The notes below the pieces were generated by a model. It worked only from the letters and a program-made list of their open reading frames with translations. It had not been told where the DNA came from and made no database searches. Position numbers and translations under genes: made by a program. From the NCBI RefSeq assembly GCF_038002225.1, contig NZ_JBBOCA010000001.1, forward strand, positions 3,162,001-3,226,000: DNA of 64,000 nt, given 5' to 3'. This DNA comes from Paenibacillus sp. FSL R7-0204. Its GTDB lineage: Bacteria > Bacillota > Bacilli > Paenibacillales > Paenibacillaceae. Each line of letters begins with the position of its first letter. Position 1 is the first letter of the stretch. Of the stretch, positions 1 to 8,340 are shown in pieces.

Positions 1-795
1 AAGTCGCAGCTGGAATCCGCGTTCAAGCGCCAGCAGCAGGAGATTGCCGATCTGAAGGACTTCGTAGCCCGCAACAAGGCCAGCGTAGCGACCCGCAATA
101 TGGCGATGTCCCGCCAGAAGAAGCTGGATAAGATGGAGGTCATCGAGATTGCCAAGGAGAAGCCGAAGCCGCAGTTCAACTTCAAGCAGGGGCGGACCTC
201 CGGCAAAATGGTTTTTGAGACCAAAGATCTGGTGATCGGGTATGATTCCCCATTATCGCGTCCGCTGGACCTCAGCATGGAGCGGGGCCAGAAGATTGCC
301 CTCGTCGGTGCGAACGGTATCGGTAAAACCACGCTGCTGCGCAGCATTCTCGGGCAGATTCAGCCCATCTCAGGATCAGCCCGTCTTGGCGATCTGCTGG
401 AGATCGGGTATTTCGAACAGGAAATGAAGGAATCGAATTACAACACCTGTATCGAGGAGATCTGGAACGAATTCCCGTCCTACTCCCAATTCGAGATTCG
501 TGCAGCGCTGGCGAAGTGCGGCCTGACCACCAAGCATATTGAGAGCAAAATCGCTGTCCTGAGCGGTGGCGAGAAGGCCAAGGTACGTCTGTGCAAGCTG
601 ATTAACCGGGAGAGCAATCTGCTGGTACTCGATGAGCCTACCAACCATCTCGATGTCGATGCGAAGGAAGAACTGCAACGTGCACTCAAAGCCTATAAAG
701 GCAGCATTCTGCTGATCTCCCATGAGCCTGAATTCTACCGTGATATCGTGACCGATACCTGGAACTGCGAATCATGGACGACCAAAGTCTTCTAG
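1..795 (+). CDS. ABC-F family ATPase, C-terminal part
   Basis: The reading frame is open from base 1 and stops at 795, so the 5' half lies outside the window. The visible part starts in the inter-domain linker (charged, with SRQKKLDKME) and contains the whole second nucleotide-binding domain: Walker A GANGIGKTT, signature LSGGEKAKV, Walker B LLVLDEPTNHLD and switch His in LLISHE. DEPTNHLD followed by no membrane segment is diagnostic of ABC-F proteins, cytosolic ATPases that act on ribosomes (translation factors or antibiotic protection). The linker resembles the YkpA/YbiT-like branch, but a subfamily cannot be fixed from half a protein. Confidence 0.9.
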   Translation, partial: KSQLESAFKRQQQEIADLKDFVARNKASVATRNMAMSRQKKLDKMEVIEIAKEKPKPQFNFKQGRTSGKMVFETKDLVIGYDSPLSRPLDLSMERGQKIALVGANGIGKTTLLRSILGQIQPISGSARLGDLLEIGYFEQEMKESNYNTCIEEIWNEFPSYSQFEIRAALAKCGLTTKHIESKIAVLSGGEKAKVRLCKLINRESNLLVLDEPTNHLDVDAKEELQRALKAYKGSILLISHEPEFYRDIVTDTWNCESWTTKVF

Positions 796-901
796 AGAAC
801 CGAGCCGGCAATAACGCCGGTGTTGAGCTTGACCCGTAGGAGGGTACTTTGCGAAAAGTGACTCTTGCGGGTCATTCGTATTACAGTGGAGTGGAGTAAG
901 A

Positions 902-2041
902 ATGCAGGGGGATCATATGAACGTTGTGAATGAGGAGACAGTCGTGAAGCCATCCAAACGCAGTCTGGTCAATATCATTATTGACGGCATTTCTGGTATC
1001 TTTCTTCCCATAGTTAATATATTGAGCGCGGCAGGAATCATGAAGGGTCTGCTCGCAGGTGCGGTTGCGCTGGAGCTCATCAGCAAGACCGAAGGCACCT
1101 ATACGGTGCTGAATGCCATGGCGGACAGCCTGTTCCATTACCTTCCGCTGCTGCTGGCGTTTACGGCAGCCCGTAAATTCGGGGCCAATCCTTTTACGGC
1201 GGTCGTGATAGGCGGAGTTATGCTATATCCCAGTCTGACTACACTATTTGCGAACAACGAAGTCATTGAGTTTATGGGTATGAGCATTAGGCCGGTGAAT
1301 TATCCTGCAAGCGCTATTCCCATCATCCTGGCGGTAGGCCTGCTGGTCTATGTCGAGCGATTCTGTGTCAAAATATTGCCGGAGGTCATCCGGGGCTTCT
1401 TCACTCCGCTGATCTCCGTGATCGTGGTATCGTCGGTGACGCTGCTGGTATTCGGACCGATGGGAGCGCTGGCCGGGGATGCCCTGGCAGACGGGTATCG
1501 TACAGTGTATAATTTCAGTTCAGTCGGAGCCGGAATGGTGCTGGGGGCGATCATTCAGCCGATGGTGATCTTCGGACTGCACTGGAGTCTGGTGCCGCTG
1601 GCGATCAACAACATCAGCACGGGTGGATCAGACACGATCCTCGCGCTGATGGGTCCCGCCGCATTTGCCCAAGCGGGAGCAGCGCTGGCAGTATTCATCA
1701 AAGCCAAAGACAAGCAGTTCCGCACCTTAAGCCTGTCGGCATCGATATCGGCCTTGTTCGGTGTCACCGAGCCTGCAATGTTCGGGGTCAATCTGCCGCT
1801 GCGTAAGCCGATGATTATTGTCTGCATTGCAGGCTCGATTGGCGGCGGGATGGTCGGGATGTTCGGCTCGTCTGCGATTTCGTTCGCTTTTCCGGGGCTG
1901 GCTACGCTGCCTGCTTATCTGGGGGAAGGGTTCGGCGGCTTCCTGATCGCATGTACCACCGGGTTCCTGATTGCCCTGATTGCAACGCTGTGCGTGAAGC
2001 TTGGACCGGAGCCAGTCGTCGAACCACTTGCCAAATCCTAG
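902..2041 (+). CDS. PTS system EIIC component, stand-alone
   Basis: A 379-residue multi-spanning membrane protein that starts like the EIIC domain of beta-glucoside/sucrose-type PTS permeases: an amphipathic segment, then IFLPIVNILSAAGIMKG, and further on FGLHWSLVPLAINN, GVTEPAMFGVNLPLRKP and SISALFGV. Family knowledge: EIIC forms the sugar channel. There is no EIIB domain before it and no EIIA domain after it, so it must borrow those from elsewhere or be a degenerate transporter. Two starts are possible: ATG 902 (GGAGTAAGA upstream) and ATG 917 (GGGGGATCAT upstream). The stretch before it (796-901) holds a short GC-rich inverted repeat near 805-822 but no convincing antiterminator site. Substrate unknown. 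Confidence 0.85.
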   Translation: MQGDHMNVVNEETVVKPSKRSLVNIIIDGISGIFLPIVNILSAAGIMKGLLAGAVALELISKTEGTYTVLNAMADSLFHYLPLLLAFTAARKFGANPFTAVVIGGVMLYPSLTTLFANNEVIEFMGMSIRPVNYPASAIPIILAVGLLVYVERFCVKILPEVIRGFFTPLISVIVVSSVTLLVFGPMGALAGDALADGYRTVYNFSSVGAGMVLGAIIQPMVIFGLHWSLVPLAINNISTGGSDTILALMGPAAFAQAGAALAVFIKAKDKQFRTLSLSASISALFGVTEPAMFGVNLPLRKPMIIVCIAGSIGGGMVGMFGSSAISFAFPGLATLPAYLGEGFGGFLIACTTGFLIALIATLCVKLGPEPVVEPLAKS

Positions 2042-2057
2042 CTAAGGGGGATTACAA

Positions 2058-2981
2058 TTGAGAGCGATTAGAAGAACCAAGACGGTGGAAGGGACTTCCA
2101 TTCCCGGAATCATCCATAACGGAGGAAGTTACTTCTATATTAATGTAGATGTGTACGAAGACGGCATGGTCAACTGCTGGGAGCTTACAGATCTTAAGGG
2201 CTTATCCGGCAAAATAAATTCAGGCTGGTTAACGCCGGCCGTCCCCTCCGGGAAGCAGCTGTCCATTCATGGACTGGGTGCGTATACGGTAGAGTCGGCA
2301 AAGTGGACTTACAACGCTGCAAGCTATTACCAGCATATTCAGGAAACAGTGAGCCTGCTGAACCCGGACCATACGAATATCTATGAGATTTCGGACCGGG
2401 AGCAGGAGCAGAGTGAAGCGCGCCGGATTGCGCATTCACCTTCCTCTACGGAATTCTATGTCAACAGCGAAATGTTCTACCAGACGACGGAGGGCAAAAG
2501 TGTCCATCTGTTCATGAAGAATAGCGGCGCAGTATACCTGGTCGATGTTGTGATATACAAGGACAGAAAGGTAGCGGTCTATAACCTGCCTGCTGACGCA
2601 GAATATACGCTGGAGGAGCTGGACGCGCTTGTTGCAGATAAGACCTTCTTCACGACAATGGATACTCCTGTAACGGTACATATTCTGCAATTGGGCGAGG
2701 TTACATTAGGCGAAGCCCTATACTCTGCCGATGCACAGGAGAAGCTCAAAGAGCTGCATAACCTCCACAAGCAGCTGAACGGCGAGCAAACGGCGCATGA
2801 AGCGTGCCGGGCTGCCTATTATGCTTATCTGGAGAATCCGGGTGAATACTACCGGGAGCAGCTTCGAATCAAATATGAGCTTGTGCCGGAGCATGAACGG
2901 ATGTATCTGGGCGATATGGATACGAAGGATTGGGATTACCAGCGAATCCTGTATCATCCCGAAGAGACACGCGAAGTGTGA
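2058..2981 (+). CDS. Hypothetical protein with two similar beta-rich halves
   Basis: Starts with TTG behind TAAGGGGGATTACAA, 16 bases after the EIIC stop, so probably co-transcribed. The 307-residue product has no signal peptide or membrane segment. It appears internally duplicated: residues about 15-80 (YFYINVDVYEDGMVNCWEL...) and about 150-220 (AVYLVDVVIYKDRKVAVYNL...) share a pattern of strand, acidic turn, strand, then a W/F-T-x-x-x-P-V-x-x-x-I-x-x-L-G ending. The C-terminal 80 residues are helical and charged. I recognise no catalytic motif and assign no function; a small duplicated all-beta domain of unknown function is the most that can be said. Confidence 0.65.
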   Translation: MRAIRRTKTVEGTSIPGIIHNGGSYFYINVDVYEDGMVNCWELTDLKGLSGKINSGWLTPAVPSGKQLSIHGLGAYTVESAKWTYNAASYYQHIQETVSLLNPDHTNIYEISDREQEQSEARRIAHSPSSTEFYVNSEMFYQTTEGKSVHLFMKNSGAVYLVDVVIYKDRKVAVYNLPADAEYTLEELDALVADKTFFTTMDTPVTVHILQLGEVTLGEALYSADAQEKLKELHNLHKQLNGEQTAHEACRAAYYAYLENPGEYYREQLRIKYELVPEHERMYLGDMDTKDWDYQRILYHPEETREV

Positions 2982-3055
2982 ACGGGGCAGGATTTTCTAC
3001 GCGTTGGATGCTATACTACTATAAGTGATGAAGTGAAGAGATAGAGGGTGGCAGG

Positions 3056-3553
3056 ATGGAGACAATCAGCTTTCATTATGGACGGCATATTTCCAAGGTG
3101 GCGCGGGCATTATATTTCCACTCGTGGAAATCTATACTATCGATTGGCGTTCAAGCGGTATTTATAGCGGTGTGCATGATTCTGTATACTCAGAACCAGT
3201 CGGTCATTTTGCTCGGCATATCGATTACGCTGGTTCTGACTATGGGAATGTCAATCGTGATGCGAACCTTGCTTTTACCGAAGATATTGTCGGCAGATAC
3301 AAGGTACAATAAGGAATTTGAATATCTTTTCGGTGCAGAGGGGATCAATTTCAGTCCGGAGAAGGACGCGTCCGTCATGACCTGGGGCTCTTTCACCCGG
3401 GTATGGGAGAACCAGAGCTACTATCTGCTGTTCTATGGGCCACAGGAATATTGGTTCGTTGCGAAGCAATCGTTCGAGGATGCCGCACAGGAGCATAAAT
3501 TCAGAGCGTATGTGTCAGATCACCGCAAGATTGTCAGTGGCGTGATTTGGTGA
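3056..3553 (+). CDS. YcxB-like membrane-anchored protein
   Basis: A 165-residue protein starting with ATG behind GAGGGTGGCAGG. Two adjacent hydrophobic helices (about residues 25-45 and 50-70) are followed by a cytosolic-type domain with the pattern G-x-N-x-S...MTWGSFTRVWEN...YYLLFYG, typical of the YcxB family (two transmembrane helices plus a small PH-like beta domain). The molecular function of the family is unknown. It converges on the DUF1801 gene and shares a bidirectional terminator with it. Confidence 0.7.
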   Translation: METISFHYGRHISKVARALYFHSWKSILSIGVQAVFIAVCMILYTQNQSVILLGISITLVLTMGMSIVMRTLLLPKILSADTRYNKEFEYLFGAEGINFSPEKDASVMTWGSFTRVWENQSYYLLFYGPQEYWFVAKQSFEDAAQEHKFRAYVSDHRKIVSGVIW

Positions 3554-3561
3554 CAAAAAAG

Positions 3562-3590
3562 AAGGACATGCTATATGGCATGTCCTTTTC
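3562..3590. terminator. Bidirectional rho-independent terminator
   Basis: A perfect 10-bp stem (3562-3571 with 3578-3587) with a 6-base loop. It has T's after it on the plus strand and an A-run before it that gives a T-run on the minus strand. It sits between two convergent genes and can serve both. Confidence 0.85.
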
Positions 3591-3627
3591 TGCATCTGGG
3601 AGCGTGAGAGCGGGTACTTAGCCGCAG

Positions 3628-3999
3628 CTATACCCGCCAAAAGCTTGTGCAATCCGCCTTGTCGGCAATATTATACTCGATTAACTGTCTCAGCAGGCCG
3701 TAATCCACCGGATTCGTCCATTTCATGCGGATCAACAGCTTGGTGTGATCTACTCCGCCTTGCTTCAGGACCTCCTCGAAATGATCCATGCCTGCTTTTT
3801 CCGGGGCGACAGCCATATGCCCTTTGGCTACACTGAAGCCGATAATGTATGTTCCGTGATCGGTGAACATCGGCTGGTTCCAGCCGATTCTCGGTTCGAG
3901 CTGCGGGAACTCCTGCAACACCCAGGAGAGTACTTCCTCCACCGTATCCCGGTGAACCGGATTATCGATCTTCGCCAGATACTCTGCAAACACATCCAT
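3628..3999 (-). CDS. DUF1801 family protein (YdhG/frataxin-like fold)
   Basis: A 123-residue cytosolic protein with the family hallmarks: N-terminal VFAEYLAKI, a conserved EPRIGWNQPMF segment, a YIIGFSVAKGHMAVAPE strand region and C-terminal KLLIRMKWTNPVDYGLL. Members of this family in Bacillus have been described as frataxin-like iron chaperones (YdhG/Fra), but most are uncharacterised. It is a single-gene unit, convergent with the YcxB-like gene. Confidence 0.75.
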   Translation of the reverse strand: MDVFAEYLAKIDNPVHRDTVEEVLSWVLQEFPQLEPRIGWNQPMFTDHGTYIIGFSVAKGHMAVAPEKAGMDHFEEVLKQGGVDHTKLLIRMKWTNPVDYGLLRQLIEYNIADKADCTSFWRV

Positions 4000-4211
4000 G
4001 GTTCGTCCTCCTGATCTATGTCAGCCCTTATGCCATCATAATATCTTGTAGCCGCAGGATAGTCAAAAATTTTAATGAATAAATTTGATTAACCATCACA
4101 ATGGGAGGTGTTGAATGATGAAGGAGTAGGGCTCCCTTCCTCATTCCAGCATTTCCCTGTATGATAGAAGAAGCTAGTTGTTCTTCAGGATAAATGAGGA
4201 GGGGGTAAGGG

Positions 4212-4676
4212 ATGGAAAAGGTGATCGTGTTCAAAGGTAAGCGTCCTGCTGAATTGCTGGCGACCATAGGCTTGGTTGTCGCGATGTTAATTTGGATTCG
4301 CTTGTTCCTTCGGTTCGACACACCTACTCTGCTGAAGCATATCTTGGTCTATCTCGTCATAGGGATCTTAATCGTCCATATAGGAGTTATGATCTATCGT
4401 CTACTGACCTTTAACCGGGCGTTCAACATAGAAATAAAACCGGAAGCCCTGCAGATCAAGAATATAGAGATTGAAGCCTCTACTATTAAGCGGATTTTCA
4501 TCAAAGGCTACTTCATGCCTGTAATCGCAGTTAAGCCCAGAGCCTATCTGCTGGTTACTTATAAATATTGTTTTCGCTTCCCGGATCAGGAAGATCAAGG
4601 GATACGGGCGCTAACGGAATGGGCAGAGCGGCATCAGATCGAAGTGCTACATAAGAAGTTTGTTAGATGGTTGTAG
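4212..4676 (+). CDS. Hypothetical membrane protein, two TM helices
   Basis: A 154-residue protein behind a strong GAGGAGGGGG ribosome site. Two hydrophobic helices (about residues 14-34 and 42-63) are separated by a short loop, followed by a roughly 90-residue beta-rich cytosolic tail (FNIEIKPEALQIKNIEIEASTIKRIFI). The layout is that of small membrane-anchored PH-domain-like proteins. No catalytic residues are recognisable and no function is assigned. Confidence 0.6.
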   Translation: MEKVIVFKGKRPAELLATIGLVVAMLIWIRLFLRFDTPTLLKHILVYLVIGILIVHIGVMIYRLLTFNRAFNIEIKPEALQIKNIEIEASTIKRIFIKGYFMPVIAVKPRAYLLVTYKYCFRFPDQEDQGIRALTEWAERHQIEVLHKKFVRWL

Positions 4677-4712
4677 TTAACGTAGGGACGGAGAACAGGA
4701 GGAGCTGATCAA

Positions 4713-5105
4713 ATGAAAGTCACCGGATTCAGTCACATCACACTCCAGGTACGCGATCTTAAGACATCCCTGGAGTTCTATCATGGTATTCTGGGGATGA
4801 ACGTTAGACATCACGGCCGAATAGATGCCTATTTGGAGTGGGGGAACGCTTGGGTCTGTCTGCTTGAACGAACGGTTACGAAGGAGCCGTTAGGCGAATA
4901 CGCCGGGATGGATCACGTAGCTTTTTATATCGCAGAGGATGATTTCAATGAAGCTGTCGGCATCTTGCAGAAGCATCACGTTGAGATCGTCAGAGGACCT
5001 GTTCAGCGGGGAACCGGCTGGTCAGTGAATTTCCTGGACCCGGATGGAATTCAGCTGGAGCTGCATACTTCCACTCTGGATGAACGGATGCAGGTCTGGC
5101 GTTAG
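4713..5105 (+). CDS. VOC-superfamily protein, FosB/FosX-like
   Basis: A 130-residue single-chain vicinal-oxygen-chelate protein. The two beta-alpha-beta-beta-beta modules are visible, with candidate metal ligands His8 (FSHITLQV), a His in GMDHVAFY and Glu in LELHTSTLDER. The ending ELHT-T-L-ER and its spacing resemble fosfomycin-modifying thiol transferases/epoxide hydrolases (FosB/FosX), which open the drug's epoxide in the cytosol. Many generic glyoxalase-like proteins share this fold, so the substrate is inference only. It starts with ATG behind AGGAGGAGCTGATCAA. Confidence 0.65.
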   Translation: MKVTGFSHITLQVRDLKTSLEFYHGILGMNVRHHGRIDAYLEWGNAWVCLLERTVTKEPLGEYAGMDHVAFYIAEDDFNEAVGILQKHHVEIVRGPVQRGTGWSVNFLDPDGIQLELHTSTLDERMQVWR

Positions 5106-5147
5106 GCGGAGTGGGGTCAATATAATAATCAGAAGCGGGGATGCGGG

Positions 5148-5780
5148 ATGAATAAACCTTTTCATGAAATGCTAACGTCGGAAAATGAGCTCAGAGAGCT
5201 TCTAGGCTATCCGAGTGAAGTGGTGAAGCGCAAATCGATCCATCAGCTGGATCATCACTGCCGTGATTATATAGCGATGTCCCCTCTATTATTTCTGTCC
5301 ACAGCAGATGAACATGGCTCTTGCGATGTCTCTCCGCGCGGGGATGCGCCCGGTTCGGTGCTGGTGCTGGATGAAGGGCATCTGGTCATTCCTGAACGTC
5401 CGGGGAACCGCAGATTTGACTCTTTGCTGAATATCCTGGCTAATCCGCATATCGGTCTGATTTTTATTATCCCGGGGCTTGAAGAGACACTGCGGGTTAA
5501 CGGGCAAGCCTATATCATTAAGGATGAGCCTATCCTGGATCGAATGCGAGCCCGAGGCAAGCGGCCTGCGCTGGGGATCGGGGTGAAGGTGGAGGAATGT
5601 TATATGCATTGTGCCAAGGCCTTCAAAAGATCGCAGGTCTGGGACTCCGGCACGTGGCCTGCTGAAACCTTGCTCCCGTCTGCTCCGGCCATCATCGCCG
5701 CTCATGTGAATGCAGCGGAGTTCACGGAGGAAGTGGTGCGGCGCGGGATAGAGGAGAGCTACGAGAAGCGGCTGTATTAA
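5148..5780 (+). CDS. PPOX-class FMN flavoprotein (MSMEG_1061-like)
   Basis: A 210-residue pyridoxamine-phosphate-oxidase-fold protein: PLLFLSTADEHGSCDVSPRGDAPG, LVIPERPGNRRFDSLLNIL and PHIGLIFIIPG are the typical FMN-binding split-barrel segments of the MSMEG_1061-type PPOX flavoproteins. Members bind FMN and reduce small molecules; the substrate is not known. It is followed 21 bases later by the methyltransferase gene in the same direction, probably one transcript. Confidence 0.8.
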   Translation: MNKPFHEMLTSENELRELLGYPSEVVKRKSIHQLDHHCRDYIAMSPLLFLSTADEHGSCDVSPRGDAPGSVLVLDEGHLVIPERPGNRRFDSLLNILANPHIGLIFIIPGLEETLRVNGQAYIIKDEPILDRMRARGKRPALGIGVKVEECYMHCAKAFKRSQVWDSGTWPAETLLPSAPAIIAAHVNAAEFTEEVVRRGIEESYEKRLY

Positions 5781-5801
5781 GAAGGGGAGTGAACGGCGGG
5801 G

Positions 5802-6416
5802 ATGGATACAGAGAGGCTGATACGGATTTTTGACAGGCAGGCCACGGATTATGACCGTAAAAGAGATGATCCGAAGCAGCGGCGCTGGCGCCAGAAGCTA
5901 ATCGGTTCTGCGAAGGGTGAGGTGCTGGAGCTTGCCGTCGGAGCCGGGGCGAACTTCCCGTTCTATCCTCAAGGCGTCAAGATCACGGCTGCGGATTTCA
6001 GCGGAGCCATGGTCGAGAAGGCCAAACGGGCAGCCGGACAGTACCGTCTGGATGCCGAGTGTATATGTGCGGATATCGAAGACATGAGCTTTGCTGCGCA
6101 TTCATTCGATACCATTGTCTCCACGCTGTCCTTATGCAGCTATAAGAACCCGCTGAACCTGCTGGTGAAGCTGAACCGCTGGTGTAAGCCGGACGGCACC
6201 ATCCTGCTCCTGGAGCATGGAATTGGTTCTAACATCTTGGTCACTACACTGCAACGGGCGCTGAATCCGCTCCTGTACCGCATCTATGGATGCCATCAGA
6301 CCCGGGATATTCTCGGACTGGTCCGGGAGTCGGGGATGCAGATCACTAGAGTGGAGAGCTATTCGCTGAATATGGTACATTTGATCTGGGCGGGGCCAAA
6401 GGAACAACAACTATGA
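5802..6416 (+). CDS. Class I SAM-dependent methyltransferase
   Basis: A 204-residue Rossmann-fold methyltransferase. Motif I is VLELAVGAGANFPFY (GxGxN), motif II ITAADFSGAMVEKAK, then CADIEDMSFAAHSFDTIVSTLSLC, and the post-motif KPDGTILLLEHG. The pattern is that of UbiE/PmtA-like enzymes acting on lipids or small molecules. It has only one gene partner (the PPOX flavoprotein), so the acceptor substrate cannot be told. Confidence 0.85.
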   Translation: MDTERLIRIFDRQATDYDRKRDDPKQRRWRQKLIGSAKGEVLELAVGAGANFPFYPQGVKITAADFSGAMVEKAKRAAGQYRLDAECICADIEDMSFAAHSFDTIVSTLSLCSYKNPLNLLVKLNRWCKPDGTILLLEHGIGSNILVTTLQRALNPLLYRIYGCHQTRDILGLVRESGMQITRVESYSLNMVHLIWAGPKEQQL

Positions 6417-6516
6417 TTTGAAGGGTAAGAGATCACGTACCTGGATACGAGGGCAAGACCGTAGGCATTAGTAAGATATTTGAGGTTCGGGCCCGCGCAA
6501 GAGGGAAGGGGAACGG

Positions 6517-6897
6517 ATGAAGAAGAAATGGAAGATCATTTTATTTAGCTGTATTGGGGCTATTGTCCTTTTAGTCGTGTTAGGAGCATTATACGTCAAT
6601 AACGTTGGATATAATAATGTGAAACACATGTATCGTTTAGAATCAACCGGTAAATCTGTTATTCGGATAGATAGCGATAGGCCTGGCCGGGAGCGCTACC
6701 TCACGAAAGAAGAGGGTGATCCACAGGAACTGTTAAAGTCACGCATGGAACGAGAAGGGTGGAAATATTCTCAACAGGAGGGATCGGGTTATTTTTTTAA
6801 GAAAGACGGCAGGGAAGAAATAGTCACTACGCAGCAATGGAATCATTTTTATATTATATATAGTTTGAATGCTGGAATTGCGAACCTCGAGGACTAG
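6517..6897 (+). CDS. Hypothetical membrane-anchored protein
   Basis: A 126-residue protein starting at ATG 6517 behind AAGGGGAACGG. It has a short Lys-rich N-terminus and one hydrophobic helix (about residues 5-27, no signal-peptidase-like AxA end), so it is probably anchored with the remainder outside. The exterior part is small and charged, with RIDSDRPGRERYLTKEEGDP and repeated aromatic residues. No known domain is recognised. Its own terminator was split by the insertion sequence that begins 30 bases downstream. Confidence 0.6.
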   Translation: MKKKWKIILFSCIGAIVLLVVLGALYVNNVGYNNVKHMYRLESTGKSVIRIDSDRPGRERYLTKEEGDPQELLKSRMEREGWKYSQQEGSGYFFKKDGREEIVTTQQWNHFYIIYSLNAGIANLED

Positions 6898-6993
6898 ACA
6901 AGAAAACAACGCCCTACTTTGTTGATATGATCCCCCTATAGTAGACAGAAAAAAGCAAGCCGATTATTCTGTCTACTATGGAGGGGATTTTTT

Positions 6994-7290
6994 ATGGGTG
7001 AAATGAGGAAAACGTACGATGAGAAGTTTAAGAAAAAGACAGTAGACCTCTACCTCAAAAAGGGGTTGGGATATAAAAGTGTAGCACTTGAAATGGGGAT
7101 TAACGATTCCTTGGTTCGCCGATGGGTGAAGCACTTTAAGGTAGAGGGATTAAAGGGTCTTGAAGAAAAAAGAGGGAAGGCGAAAGGACCCGGAATGGGC
7201 AGACCCCGAACACGTCCCGAAGATCCAGAGACCAAGATCAAGCGCCTTGAGGCGGAAAATGAAATGCTAAAAAAGCTCTTACAGATGTGA
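6994..7290 (+). CDS. IS3-family transposase OrfA
   Basis: A 98-residue helix-turn-helix protein (RKTYDEKFKKKTVDLYLKKG, then ALEMGINDSLVRRWVKH) with a C-terminal leucine-zipper-like stretch (IKRLEAENEMLKKLL), as in OrfA of IS3 elements, which binds the inverted repeats. The stop at 7288-7290 overlaps OrfB. The heptamer A-AAA-AAG at 7269-7275 is the classic -1 slippery site; slipping there fuses OrfA to OrfB in the correct frame to make the active OrfAB transposase. Confidence 0.9.
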   Translation: MGEMRKTYDEKFKKKTVDLYLKKGLGYKSVALEMGINDSLVRRWVKHFKVEGLKGLEEKRGKAKGPGMGRPRTRPEDPETKIKRLEAENEMLKKLLQM

Positions 7291-8180
7291 AAGGAGGAAT
7301 GGACGCTGTCCCAAGCAGCAAAAAGTTTACAGTGATTAAGGAAATGCTTCATAAGAAATACAACCTTACCCTGCTGTGCAACCTGGCTGGGGTATCTAGG
7401 AGTGGCTTTTACAAGTGGTTGAATCGACAAACGTTCGTTTCACTGAAGCAACGCGAAGACGAAGCCTTGAAGCTTAAAATCGTCGAATGCTTTGAGAAGC
7501 TAAAAGGTATTTATGGATACCGCAGGGTGAAGGTTTGGCTAAAGCGTACCTACGCCATCCACGTGAATCACAAGCGTGTACAGCGACTCATGGGCGAACT
7601 AGGACTTCAAGCAGTCATTCGGAGGAAAAGGCCTTATTACGGCAAGAAAGAGGCTTACGTCATCTCTGACAACCATCTGAATAGAGAGTGTACAGCAGAC
7701 CAGCCGAACCAAAAGTGGGTTACGGATATCACTTATCTAATCTTCAACGGGCAAAGGCTGTATTTGTCTGCGATTAAAGATCTGTTTAACAATGAAATTG
7801 TAGCGTACCAGATTAGCCCTAAGAATGATTTAAAACTGGTATTTGATACGGTCAAAAAGGCGAGAAAACGGCGTGATACTGAAGGGGTTCTTTTGCACAG
7901 CGACCAAGGATTTCAGTATACTAGCCGCCAATACAGCAGCCTACTGAAGCGATACGGTATAAAGGCCAGTATGTCCCGAAAGGGAAACTGCTGGGACAAT
8001 GCCTGTATGGAGAACTTCTTTGGTCATTTTAAAGCCGAGTGTTTCTACCTCCACTCCTTCCACTCTGCTAAGCAGGTGAAGCATGCTGTGCAGCAATACA
8101 TCCATTTTTACAACCATGCACGTTTCCAAACGAAACTAAACAACCTGAGTCCTCATGAATACCGAACTCAGGCTGCTTAA
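7287..8180 (+). CDS. IS3-family transposase OrfB (DDE integrase core)
   Basis: A 297-residue frame in the -1 phase relative to OrfA; it may start at GTG 7287 but is normally reached by frameshifting. It carries the HTH_21-like segment (KGIYGYRRVKVWLKR) and the retroviral-type integrase core with all three acidic residues: Asp in WVTDITYL, Asp in LLHSDQGFQYTS and Glu in CMENFFGHFKAE, with the conserved KGNCWDNA before the last. It is full length with no disruptions, so the element is probably competent. Confidence 0.92.
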   Translation: MKGGMDAVPSSKKFTVIKEMLHKKYNLTLLCNLAGVSRSGFYKWLNRQTFVSLKQREDEALKLKIVECFEKLKGIYGYRRVKVWLKRTYAIHVNHKRVQRLMGELGLQAVIRRKRPYYGKKEAYVISDNHLNRECTADQPNQKWVTDITYLIFNGQRLYLSAIKDLFNNEIVAYQISPKNDLKLVFDTVKKARKRRDTEGVLLHSDQGFQYTSRQYSSLLKRYGIKASMSRKGNCWDNACMENFFGHFKAECFYLHSFHSAKQVKHAVQQYIHFYNHARFQTKLNNLSPHEYRTQAA

Positions 8181-8340
8181 ATATTGCTTTTTTATTACTG
8201 TCTACTTGACAGGGGTCACTTCATGTAAAGGGGGCGTTATTTTAGCATGATACATTGCTTGGTTATCGGGACTTGATTGAGTACAATTGATAGTATTCTG
8301 AGCCTTATTAAGTCTGAGTAAAATGTGAGGGGAATGCGAA

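Larger units (their letters stand above)
6928..8218 (+). mobile_element. IS3-family insertion sequence, complete
   Basis: About 1.29 kb with imperfect terminal inverted repeats: the left end begins TGATCCCC and the right end, read outward, TGACCCC; both share AGTAGACAG about 13 bases in, followed by an A-rich stretch and AAAGCAA. It encodes OrfA and OrfB with an A6G slippery heptamer between them. No convincing short target duplication is seen (GATA before, CTTC after). The element sits in the loop of what was a terminator hairpin: AACGCCC at 6908-6914 pairs with GGGCGTT at 8232-8238. Confidence 0.9.
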
